From: Acrasis kona
Taxonomy: Eukaryota > Heterolobosea > Eutetramitea > Acrasida > Acrasidae
NCBI GenBank assembly: GCA_026419775.2
Contig: JAOPGA020000167.1
Span: forward strand, 124,001-188,000
Length of the DNA stretch: 64,000 nucleotides
Reading direction: 5' to 3'
Below, in pieces: positions 8,902 through 18,400 of the stretch. Position 1 is the stretch's first letter. Each line of letters begins with the position of its first letter. A model generated the notes under the pieces. It had not been told where the DNA came from. It saw only the letters and a program-made list of their open reading frames with translations, and did no database searches. A program made the translations under genes and the position numbers.

Positions 8902-11682
8902 TCATAAATTTGTTTGTCCATTAGCTTGAACCTTACAAATTTGGTTTAGAAGAGTTCTCTTGTTCACAATCTCACACTCTCTTAGCTCGCACGTCATACG
9001 GTTTTTGATACTCACAGCAGAGGCGTCACTCGTTATGAAAATCCTCGCATTATCAAGAACAACCCGACCCTCTTCCCTTTCATCAGTGCATTCTTCATCG
9101 TCACCCTCGATAGTTATACCAATATTCTGACTTTCAGCAATATAGTCATGATTAACAACATCTATAAAAAAATTCCTCTCGATCATTTCTGACATTTTCA
9201 AATTGAAACAAAGATTGCACCTCCCAGCACGTTGTATTTTATCAGAAAATAGTCTTAGACGACTTTCATAGATTTTTTGTTCTTCACTTATTACAGGATT
9301 TGGATAACGTATGCAAACATTGTTCATTTGATTACTGGTTACTGTATTGAATTGCATATCGCCCCAAGCTTCCCGGATCAATACGCCATTACAACCGTTG
9401 TTGTGGATGTTGTTCCTTATAATGATCGCACTGGTACCTTTACCAGCGATATGTATGCCATCTCCCTGAGAGCAATCGCGAATAAAGTTACCAGCTATAC
9501 GAGGAGAGGCACGATTAGAGACGTCAATATTATGTTGCGTAAGTGCATCATAAACATCATTTTGATGCAATACTACTTTACTTTGAATACAATTATCGCC
9601 AATAGATGATGGGCCATGTACACTGATATTATTGGTGTAATTTGAATGGATCTTGTTGTCGTTAACGTGGACGGTTGTATGATTGCCAGCACGTACGCAT
9701 AAACCACACGCCTCCAGAGATGATCTTATTTGATTTTCATGGACGAGCACTTGATATTGATCAAACTGACATAGATTCGACTCGGCCTCTTTTATAAAAT
9801 GGTCGGTAAACAACACAAAAACATTACTTTCTTTATTTTGGTAGATTTGATTTTGTTCCAAAACTACGCCAACATCACTTGTCTTGACACCGCATTCGTC
9901 GTTATCAAAAATTACATTTCCTCTAATGAGGTTGACCTTATCTTTGATCGTGGAATCTATTTTAACAAAGTCATTATGAGCCGACTCACTGTGATCGATA
10001 AAGATACCACTTCCATGATTATTACTGATGAAATTACTACTTGCATTGATGAAGGGACATTGAAAACATCCCATCGCACTACCTTCGGTTGATAAAGTAT
10101 TTTTAAAACAATTTACAAAAACTCCATGACACCCATTGTCTGTAATTCTATTTTCGTCAATCAAGGGATACGAAGAATGTAAACATTCGATACCAACATG
10201 ATGACCGGCGTGGATTTGGTTGTTCTGTACTAAAGGACGAGAGTTGTCTTGAATACACACTTGAGAAAATTTACTTCCGCTAATGACATTATTACTAATA
10301 CAAGGTACCGCAAAGTTGCGTATCATGACGCCATGAAGTTTCGCACCAATCAATTTGTTATCAACCACTCTACAAGAACTGTTCCCCAAAATCTCAACAT
10401 TAAAGTGATTGTTTTGAAGTTCGTTTTGTTGAATAATGACTTCATGTAAATGATGTGATGACACCCTAACACCCACACAACAATTATTAATTTTATTATT
10501 ACAGACAAAAGCACTAGTATGGTCACGAAACATGATTCCCACGATTTGTGGCAGAAACCCTTGTTGTGTAACGTTCCCTTCATGGTCTTCTTGTTCTCTT
10601 CTCTCCATCCAAATCTCATTGCTTGCAACCCAGGGGGTGCAGCTTCCAGAGGCATGTATTCCAAATACCTGCTCAATGGCGCCCACTTTCCGAGAAGCGT
10701 CTAATTTGATTTGATTTTCAAAGATCTTTGGGTTAAAGTTTATGGCGTCAACACGAATGGCGTGATATTTGACATTGTTGAATTTATTTTTCGATATATC
10801 CAAATAACCACAGCATGCAAAATCTTGATCCGCACAAACAATGCAATTGAAGCAATTTATGAAAGTATTTTGAGTGATTGTAATGTTGAAGCGGTTGCTA
10901 TATAGTGTTTCCTTACAAGACACTTGTATAAGGATTGTGTTGTGGTTTTGGCATTCGCTACTGTCGAACTTGCCCGAGTCGATCGACATTGTGACGCTTC
11001 CCTCAATGTACAAAAACGACTTGTCAATAACGTCAGTCTCACCCGAGTATGTAAAACTATTATCGGTGAACGTTACGTTACAACTCTCGGTAAACTTAAA
11101 GTATGTGTTTTTGAAGTAATTTCTTCTCATCACGGTGTTGCTTGTTCCGAAAGCCTTCAATCTTGTGTCGTATATTTGACAGGATTCGATATTTAAAGTT
11201 GAGGTAGTGAGGAGAACGGTGCATTTTTGAATGGTGATGTCTGAAATGAACAGTCTGATCGACTTGGGTGTATTGAATGAAATGTGTTGTACGCCATCAT
11301 TTGCTTGTTTTAGTTGTATAATTGCACGATGGTCTTTACTCTGTTCTAATTTTAAGACGATTTCATTAACTGATGGGAATGACTTTATCGACTGGATTGC
11401 ATCCTCTATACCCCGTGATGAGCAACCCTGTACAAACACGTTGCGTATCCAAGGTGAAGCATTATGAATGTTTGTTTTTGCTTCTGAATAAAGTCCTTGT
11501 TCAATAAATATGAAAACTTCTTGCACACTTTTATCCTTTATAGTACATGCCTCTTGCAAAGCGGGGAACAAATTGTCCTGGACACTAAAGTGGTGTGTTT
11601 CAGGTAGGTTTTGTAATTGAGACCTGATTGCATCTGATGAAGCCACAACAATGCATTTTTTTTCTAGCACAGGTTTCTTCAT
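8902..11682 (-). CDS. Right-handed parallel beta-helix repeat protein
   Basis: 926 residues, one exon. From about residue 60 to 850 it consists of short repeats of 20-25 residues with Asn ladders such as ISNNVISG, VQNNQIHA, IDENRITDNGCHGVFV, FISNNHGSGIFI and IRNNIHNNGCNGVLI. These are typical of parallel beta-helix (PbH1, pectin-lyase-like) folds as in FBXO10/FBXO11 and bacterial NosD-like proteins. No F-box or signal peptide is visible, so it is probably cytosolic. Many Cys residues are scattered through the coils. In FBXO11 the helix recognises substrates; without a partner domain the role here is open (carbohydrate binding or protein recognition). Confidence 0.75.
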   Translation of the reverse strand: MKKPVLEKKCIVVASSDAIRSQLQNLPETHHFSVQDNLFPALQEACTIKDKSVQEVFIFIEQGLYSEAKTNIHNASPWIRNVFVQGCSSRGIEDAIQSIKSFPSVNEIVLKLEQSKDHRAIIQLKQANDGVQHISFNTPKSIRLFISDITIQKCTVLLTTSTLNIESCQIYDTRLKAFGTSNTVMRRNYFKNTYFKFTESCNVTFTDNSFTYSGETDVIDKSFLYIEGSVTMSIDSGKFDSSECQNHNTILIQVSCKETLYSNRFNITITQNTFINCFNCIVCADQDFACCGYLDISKNKFNNVKYHAIRVDAINFNPKIFENQIKLDASRKVGAIEQVFGIHASGSCTPWVASNEIWMERREQEDHEGNVTQQGFLPQIVGIMFRDHTSAFVCNNKINNCCVGVRVSSHHLHEVIIQQNELQNNHFNVEILGNSSCRVVDNKLIGAKLHGVMIRNFAVPCISNNVISGSKFSQVCIQDNSRPLVQNNQIHAGHHVGIECLHSSYPLIDENRITDNGCHGVFVNCFKNTLSTEGSAMGCFQCPFINASSNFISNNHGSGIFIDHSESAHNDFVKIDSTIKDKVNLIRGNVIFDNDECGVKTSDVGVVLEQNQIYQNKESNVFVLFTDHFIKEAESNLCQFDQYQVLVHENQIRSSLEACGLCVRAGNHTTVHVNDNKIHSNYTNNISVHGPSSIGDNCIQSKVVLHQNDVYDALTQHNIDVSNRASPRIAGNFIRDCSQGDGIHIAGKGTSAIIIRNNIHNNGCNGVLIREAWGDMQFNTVTSNQMNNVCIRYPNPVISEEQKIYESRLRLFSDKIQRAGRCNLCFNLKMSEMIERNFFIDVVNHDYIAESQNIGITIEGDDEECTDEREEGRVVLDNARIFITSDASAVSIKNRMTCELRECEIVNKRTLLNQICKVQANGQTNL

Positions 11683-11964
11683 TTAGACGTCCAGGTCGTT
11701 GTTGTTTGTTGTGGAATTTTCGTAAGTTGTAAAGGTTTTTGAAGTGACACATGTACAGTTCCTTTTTTGTATGTGAATTGGACGAGGTCCATACGTAATT
11801 CGTGTACAAAAGTAAATTGGCGTCCCGACGAACATCAGTACTGTATAAAGCATTTAATTTTACAAACACAACTATTATACTACGAGTAAGTGGAGGTTGA
11901 AAGCGACGTGTTTCTTCCAAAAGTGCAATTTATCAGAGATGAACTAAAATTTATAAAGGTAGAT

Positions 11965-12809
11965 TTATTGTCCTCCACCCAAGTGTTTTTGATATTGCTC
12001 AAAAGCGTAATCTCTTGCTTTTTTCATCACATGTTCGTCCCTGGTATTAAAAATCACTTGGTCATGGTAATCTGACGATCCCGGATTTTCAACAAGTGCC
12101 AATGCGTCATAGTGATTCCCTGTGTATACAATCAAAGCTCTTGTCGAATAATCTCTGTTCTCTCCATATTTATCCTCCCTCATGTTAGCAGTGTCGAAAG
12201 CGACAATTTCTGTGCTAAAGTAGTCGCTTAAGATACTAAGTTCTATTGCTCCTCCCCATGTATCTTTATTTAAAATCCACGTTGTATATGATAGATTGGG
12301 CATTCCTAAAAAAGCATTGTTATACTTTTTAGGATTTTCTGCAACAATGTTTGCACATAACTGTCTAAGCTCCTGTGCATTTGTTCTAGATTTATTTTTT
12401 AGAACGTATGAACATGAATGGAACAAACACGAATTATCTGATGGCATGGTCCTTCTTACAAAAAGACTTTTTGGGGAAGATATTGGTACGTATGGCCCCA
12501 CGCTATATCCTTGTATAATTCCAGTCTGACTTCCAGATTTTTTTAATGTGAGCTGCTCACCACTTTTTATTCCAATAGACTGCAAAGTAGCTGATTTATC
12601 AGACAAAGACATGGGTTTTGGTGGAAATCCAAACAATACTTGAAACATGAGTTGTGACTAATGATCTTAAACTTACGCTCTTGCTCAACCACTTTTATAC
12701 CAGTTTTTGTTTGAAGTAATGATTGAAGATCTTGAATTGTTGAATTCGCATCCAAATCTGATATTTGTATCTGCCCGTCGTTCGTCCTCACCCTCAAGCG
12801 GTATGACAT
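11965..12809 (-). CDS. YOD1: Ubiquitin thioesterase OTU1 (YOD1)
   Basis: Exons 12809-12677 and 12638-11965 with a 38-nt intron (GTAAGT...TTTCAAG) give 268 residues. Residues 1-85 form a UBX-like ubiquitin fold (YRLRVRTNDGQ...LLFGFPPKPMSL) that in YOD1 binds the p97/VCP ATPase. The OTU peptidase domain follows, with the catalytic Asp and Cys in MPSDNSCLFHS (Cys about 115), the motif TWGGAIELSILSDYF, and the catalytic His in GNHYDALAL. The enzyme removes ubiquitin chains in ER-associated degradation. The human and yeast proteins end in a C2H2 zinc finger; this one stops after YAFEQYQKHLGGGQ, so the finger is absent. Confidence 0.92.
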
Positions 12810-12935
12810 TTTGAAAAATTAAAAATAGACTTCAATCCGAAACTCGATCAACCAACAAAACAATTACAAAAGAAGAACATTTTGAACATCTTTAACAAAG
12901 AGCACGGAATGGGCAGATGTTTTAGAAAAACAAAT

Positions 12936-14825
12936 TTAATGTTCACAAAAGTTGAATGGACACTCATATACCGCAAAAGAGTGATCAGCTACAAAAGTCG
13001 TCCTCTCCTTCATCAAGTCAATTCTGTACTTCTCTGCTTGATCAAGAGTCATGTAATCGGAACAGTATTCCAAAATCAACATGATCACCTCAATAGGAAA
13101 TACGTTTTGAAACACTGCTATTAGCGAAGGAATTATCCATGACAGTTGCTGTGGCCTTACATTCGAAGTGGAAATGATTTCATGATCAGGATCAACCAAA
13201 AAGAAGACAAGTATCTTGCGATATCCCTCTTGTGTATGATCAATAAGGCTAAAGGGAGCTACTTTGTGCTGCAAATAGTTAGGAAATGCGATGCAGCGGT
13301 CCTCTTGTGTAATGATGCTACCAACAGGTTGATTCAAAGGCCCACTGTGCGTCATACCATATATGGTCTTGGCTCCATAGTGATCGGATTGACCAAGTGT
13401 AGGTCCTTGCACAGCTGTTCTAAATTCGAGTCTACTCTCCGTTATATTCTTACACTGATAATAATATATGCCAGATGCAACAATATTTTCGTTCTTCATG
13501 CCCTCAACGTGCCAACTACCGCCTGGATAGGATGGATTCTCGGGAGTAAGCATTATATTAGCTAATTTAAATATGACTTGTAGTTTACGGTTATCGAGTT
13601 GAACGTTGTCTGGATGGGGCAATCCCATTACATGTAGTGGTACCTTTGGGAGCGAGATGCACGAATCAACATCGGCGTACAAAACATTATGTAGAATGTA
13701 CCTTAACAATTTAGCAATCTGGCAGTGATCATCATCATCTTCTTTTGATAGCTTTTCATGCTTTAAGCAAACCTCGTACATTTCATTATGATCACCAAAA
13801 TGACCAAGAGTCCATTGATAATTGTAAAAATGTCTTAGTATTCTTGAAAGCACATGTAGCACTTTTTTCGTATCCTGCGTGGTCTTACAATACTCCCAAA
13901 GTAATCGGTACTTTTCAGTAGCATCTGATAAGGTCGTCATGACATCATAAGAACTTCCTTTGTAGACGTCATCGGCTTTGATTTCGTAGTTGTAATGTGT
14001 TTGTAGAATATTTAACATGTCGGAGAAATCGGTTTCATCGAGATCATCATTGGGAAAACCACATTCGTACCAACCATACGGGTCGACTACAATTTTTTTT
14101 GGTTGCTGATTCGAGCCAATTGCTTTAGCGAACAGGGGCAAGAATCGTTCGAGTATCTGCTCTAGAGCGTGGTACAGGCTACCATACTCTTTAGGGTTCA
14201 AGTTGTTTATGTAAGATTCAATTGTGACATTTCCATCCCTGACCTTCACGTCAGAAGGCAACCATTGAAATTTGTCGGAGAGCATATCAACTAGGGAATA
14301 ATCTTTCTTCTTTTCTGGTCTTTTAGCCCCAATGTCGACAATATCTGAGGAATGCGAGAGTGGATTATAAACACGAGAGACGTTACTAACCAAACAATAT
14401 AAGGAGGGGTGTACAAGGTTGAGGACTTGCTGATTTGAACCAGGATGCCAATCTTTGTGTTTTCTGTTCTCCAAAAGATTAGCGCCAGATATCAAGGAGT
14501 TTTTAATGTCTTCGGGTATCAAAGAATCACTCTGCCAGGTGCAATCCGCTCCACCCATCTCAATGCTACCGTCTCTCATCGAATCATATTGCTCTAGTTC
14601 CTCAACAACATAATTAAAAACCTCTTTGGAGATACCTTGCTTAATAGCCTCATTGTGCCACTTTTCCAATATTTTAGGATTCTTCCTTTTTTCGTACCAG
14701 AGTGGCTTAGACCTCAACACGGCACTAACTTGATTGATCTTTTGTTCCAACAGGGTCTTGGCATCCGGTGCACCAGGATGACATTCAGCGTAAACGTTGT
14801 TTTCGGTGAAAGGGTTGTACACCAT
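12936..14825 (-). CDS. DUF4246 family protein
   Basis: 629 residues, one exon. The C-terminal half carries hallmarks of DUF4246, a family known mainly from fungi and some protists: PSYPGGSWHVEGMKNENIVA, then SGIYYYQCKNITESRLEFR, then CIAFPNYLQHKVAPFSL followed by KILVFFLVDP. The spacing of the His in WHVEG and the His in LQHKVAPF resembles a double-stranded beta-helix iron/2-oxoglutarate enzyme, but catalytic activity has not been established for the family as far as I know. No signal peptide. It is transcribed towards the OTU1 gene and starts 94 bp before the end of a cysteine-rich fragment. Confidence 0.85.
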   Translation of the reverse strand: MVYNPFTENNVYAECHPGAPDAKTLLEQKINQVSAVLRSKPLWYEKRKNPKILEKWHNEAIKQGISKEVFNYVVEELEQYDSMRDGSIEMGGADCTWQSDSLIPEDIKNSLISGANLLENRKHKDWHPGSNQQVLNLVHPSLYCLVSNVSRVYNPLSHSSDIVDIGAKRPEKKKDYSLVDMLSDKFQWLPSDVKVRDGNVTIESYINNLNPKEYGSLYHALEQILERFLPLFAKAIGSNQQPKKIVVDPYGWYECGFPNDDLDETDFSDMLNILQTHYNYEIKADDVYKGSSYDVMTTLSDATEKYRLLWEYCKTTQDTKKVLHVLSRILRHFYNYQWTLGHFGDHNEMYEVCLKHEKLSKEDDDDHCQIAKLLRYILHNVLYADVDSCISLPKVPLHVMGLPHPDNVQLDNRKLQVIFKLANIMLTPENPSYPGGSWHVEGMKNENIVASGIYYYQCKNITESRLEFRTAVQGPTLGQSDHYGAKTIYGMTHSGPLNQPVGSIITQEDRCIAFPNYLQHKVAPFSLIDHTQEGYRKILVFFLVDPDHEIISTSNVRPQQLSWIIPSLIAVFQNVFPIEVIMLILEYCSDYMTLDQAEKYRIDLMKERTTFVADHSFAVYECPFNFCEH

Positions 14826-14918
14826 TGCGATAGTTCGGTTTTAGGAGGTTTTTGAGGCCTTTTATCTGTAAAATTGAACTTTCAAGAACAATGTTTTGCA
14901 CCCACTCAACTGCATTAC

Positions 14919-15213
14919 TCATCCGACATTGCAGTTCTTGAAAGTTCGTAATTTTGGTTCAGAGCAAAAGATTTCAAGAGAACCGTCCGTGGCTACGTTG
15001 GTCGATGACCATTTGTTGTCGTCAGTGTGGTTTATGAAGGTCATTAACGTTAGTGTGGCTCTTGTTACAACACATTCACGTATCTGTATTCAAAATAATA
15101 TTAGTGACTGGATATCTCACAATTCATTTGGTTACATCGGTATAAAACGAACAAAACGTGTACATCTTCCAACATTGAACACCATCGTAGAGGCAAAATG
15201 TTGTGTTGGTGTG
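14919..15213 (-). pseudogene. Cysteine-rich gene fragment, 5' end missing
   Basis: Two minus-strand segments, about 15213-15136 and 15083-14919, join in frame across a 52-nt intron (GTAACC, CACTAAT branch site, ATACAG). Together they read about 80 residues with regularly spaced cysteines: TTFCLYDGVQCWKMYTFCSF, then TDIRECVVT, and ending IFCSEPKLRTFKNCNVG before a stop. The reading frame is closed upstream by a stop and no splice acceptor or ATG precedes it, so the start is missing unless translation begins at the internal Met. This could be the remnant of a secreted cysteine-rich protein, or a short gene starting at that Met. No family recognised. Confidence 0.35.
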
Positions 15214-15450
15214 GGAGGTTTTTAACGCAGACGTATCGGTTCAACCAACTTTGCGATTAAATTTAAACTTTAAAGCTTACTTGATCTTAATCTGGGATAC
15301 TTCTCATTCCCATCTCTTAAAAGGTTTTATTGATTACAATCATCAACATTTCTATTGGTCAATTGTCACATGTCAGACCCATCATTATTATTTTATTTGC
15401 TGACAAACATTATCACGATCAGCACTGTATTATAGTACATCAAGTACCTG

Positions 15451-15456
15451 TATATA
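15451..15456 (+). promoter_or_regulatory. TATA-like element of the IQGAP-filamin gene
   Basis: TATATA lies 26 bp before the ATG at 15482 in an otherwise gene-free stretch (15214-15481). An inverted CCAAT-type element (ATTGGTCAAT) lies at about 15354-15363. The upstream spacer has no other coding signal. Confidence 0.35.
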
Positions 15457-15481
15457 GCATACTATAAGGCAGCTGAGCAAC

Positions 15482-18400
15482 ATGTCTAAACCGAAGAAGG
15501 ATATTGATGTCTCCATTATGGAGCGTCGCGCCTACGACTTCCTACTCCGTCAACAAGAAGCAAGAGAGTGGATGGAGGAAATGATCCAAGAGCCACTAAA
15601 GATCAGTAGTACCGCTGATTTTGTCCAAGGTCTTCGTGATGGAGTATATCTTTGCAGACTGGCAAACGTATTCGCACCTGGTGTTGTGGGTAAAATCTAC
15701 GAGCAAAAGACGAACTCTGTATTGGAGTTTATGTCTGTAAACAATATCCAAAACTTTTTGAAGGCTCTTGGTAAAGTCGAGTTCAGAAGACTCTTTTGGT
15801 TTGAAGTTACTGATTTATGGGAAATGAAGAATGTATACAAAGTTGTGCATTGCATCCACATGTTGGCCCGTTACCTGACAGAGAATTTTAACACCATCAA
15901 GATCAGAAGATTAAAGGCATTCAACTTCTCTCAAGAAGAAATTAACAAGACCAAGAAATTGATCCAGGATCTCAACGAAATGGAGATGGCCATTCCAGAT
16001 GACAGCAACCAAACTGCAGGTGCTAACGACGATACTGCCTCGGATCCAAGCACAGAAACCGATCCTTTGAGCGAACCTGACGCATTCGATGACTTGGCTG
16101 ATCCAGACAAGTGCATCATTACTGGTGACGGTTCCAAATCAGCTGTAGCTGGTATAAAGTCAACATTCTCAATCAAGGCCAGAGACGTTGATGGAAACGA
16201 CATCAAGCAAGGAGGAGAAAAGTTCACAGTAGTACTCTTCCATTCAGAGAAAGAGGGGACTAAAGTCATTGCTGATGTAGTGGACAAGAACAATGGTATC
16301 TACGAAGTTTCATATACACCCGAGATCTTTGGCGAGTACTCAATGGAGGTCAAGTTGATTGATGAGGAGAACAAGGAAAACGATAGCGACGAACCCGAAG
16401 TGTTCTTGCTAAAGGGTTGCCCAATGAAAGTAACAGTAGACTCAAACCCAGAGTCAGATCCATCCAAGGCAACATTCGATGGTATGGGAATTAGTTCCGC
16501 AGTAGCAGGTGTCGAATCCAGCTTCCAAATCAATACCTTCGACGCTTACGGCAACCAAGGAAAGGGAGGCGAAAAAGTTACTGCATTGTTGAGACGTGAG
16601 GGCGTCGCAGACATTGATGCATCTTGTCTAGACCACTCAAATGGTATCTACACCGCCTCATACGTGTGTCCTAGTGCAGGTGAATACGAACTACATGCCT
16701 TCTTGAACGGAAAGCCTTTGGGTCATCACAGAAAGGTTACAGTCAAGGATGCTGGTGTGTCAACTCCGGCCAACTGTGAAATTAATTTCGACGACAAGTA
16801 CTTGAACCAAAAGGCAGGAACCAAGACTGAATTCCAAATACAAGCAAAGGACAAGCATGGAAACTTTAGATCCTCCGGAGGTGAGAAATTCAACGTTACC
16901 TTGACCGATCAAAATGGAATTGAGGTCGAAGCCAACGTCATTGACACAAACGATGGAAAGTACGGAGTAGACTTTACATTGTTCCATTCTGGAGACTACG
17001 CCATGAAGGTCGCACTCAACGGAACATCATTTGTCGAGAAGAACATCACAGTAACAGACACTGGCTTGACATCAGCTGAGCACTGTGTAGTTATCGAAGG
17101 AAAAGAACAAGTCAAGAGCCTAAAGGCAGGAAGGCCACAAACATTCGTCATTGAAGCAAGAGATGAATTCGGCAACAAACGCACAGCAGGAAGCGATCAA
17201 TTCACGTTACAGATCACAAACAAGACCACTCTCAACGACGTACCAGACAACAAGTACACCGTAGTCGACAATGGAAACGGAACATATACCGCCTCATTCT
17301 CAGCAGAAGATGCGGGCGAATACGCACTTCAAGTATTATTAAAGACTGCAGCCAAAAAGGACCCAGCATCCACCGATGCCTCCGACCCCATGAGCGCACT
17401 CAAAGGATTCCTCACGCAATTCAAATACGAGAACATTAATGGATTCCCGACAGACGTAAACGTTGCAGATTCTGGAGAGACCGATCCATCAAAGACATTG
17501 TTCGAAGGAGATGGTCTTCGCTTAGCAAACAGCAATCAATTGGCAACGTTCAACGTGATTTGTCGCGACGCCTTCCAAAACAAACGCACGGCCGGTGGAG
17601 ATCAAGTCGAAGTCACTCTGATCAACGATCGTCGTAAGGTCAACTTGAGCGCCGAAGTGACCGATCATCAAGACGGAACGTACGAAGTACAATACATTCC
17701 AAACGTATCCGGCGATTATCGCATTCAAGTCAAGATTAACGGAGTAATCGTGGAGACGCCGGAGGGAATGTCCACGCTATTCGTCGAACCGCCTGCAGCC
17801 AAAGCACTATCCGATCAAGATTTGGAGAACATTCACGGTCACGATCTATTGAGCTCGTTGATCAATTCCGTAATCTCCGAAAAGGATGACGATTCGCTCA
17901 TGAACGAAATCCAACAAGTAAGAGCCGATCTAATCAGACAAATTCGTGACAATGGATCGCTCGAAAAGGACGTTAAGGATTTGGAACGTCGCATCCAATT
18001 GCTGATCAACAACAGATTAAAGATGGAAGATTTGTTGACTCAACGCGGATGGAACTGGAGAAAGCGCGCGCCCACCAAGGAAGGCGTGACCAGCCCCAAC
18101 GCAACCAACGCCAATCAATCCACCGAACGATTGGACAAGTACGGAAAACTATTCTACCTGTTACAGACGGATCCACAGTACCTATCCAACTGTCTCTACT
18201 TGGTGCCTCAAGAAAAGGTCGAAAAATTCTTGGAGACTGTCATCTTGACTCTATTCGGATACGCATTCAGTCCGCGCGAAGAATATCTAATCTTGAATCT
18301 GTTCAAGAGCACGTTGGCATTGGAAATTTCCAAAACAAAGAAGCTTTCTGGATTCTTGGAGGGCAATCCAATCTTGCCGCGCATGGTCATGACCTATGGA

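Noticed and set aside
14896-15225. 109-codon plus-strand frame
   Set aside because: The opposite strand gives a spliced cysteine-rich reading with good intron signals; the plus frame shows no motif.
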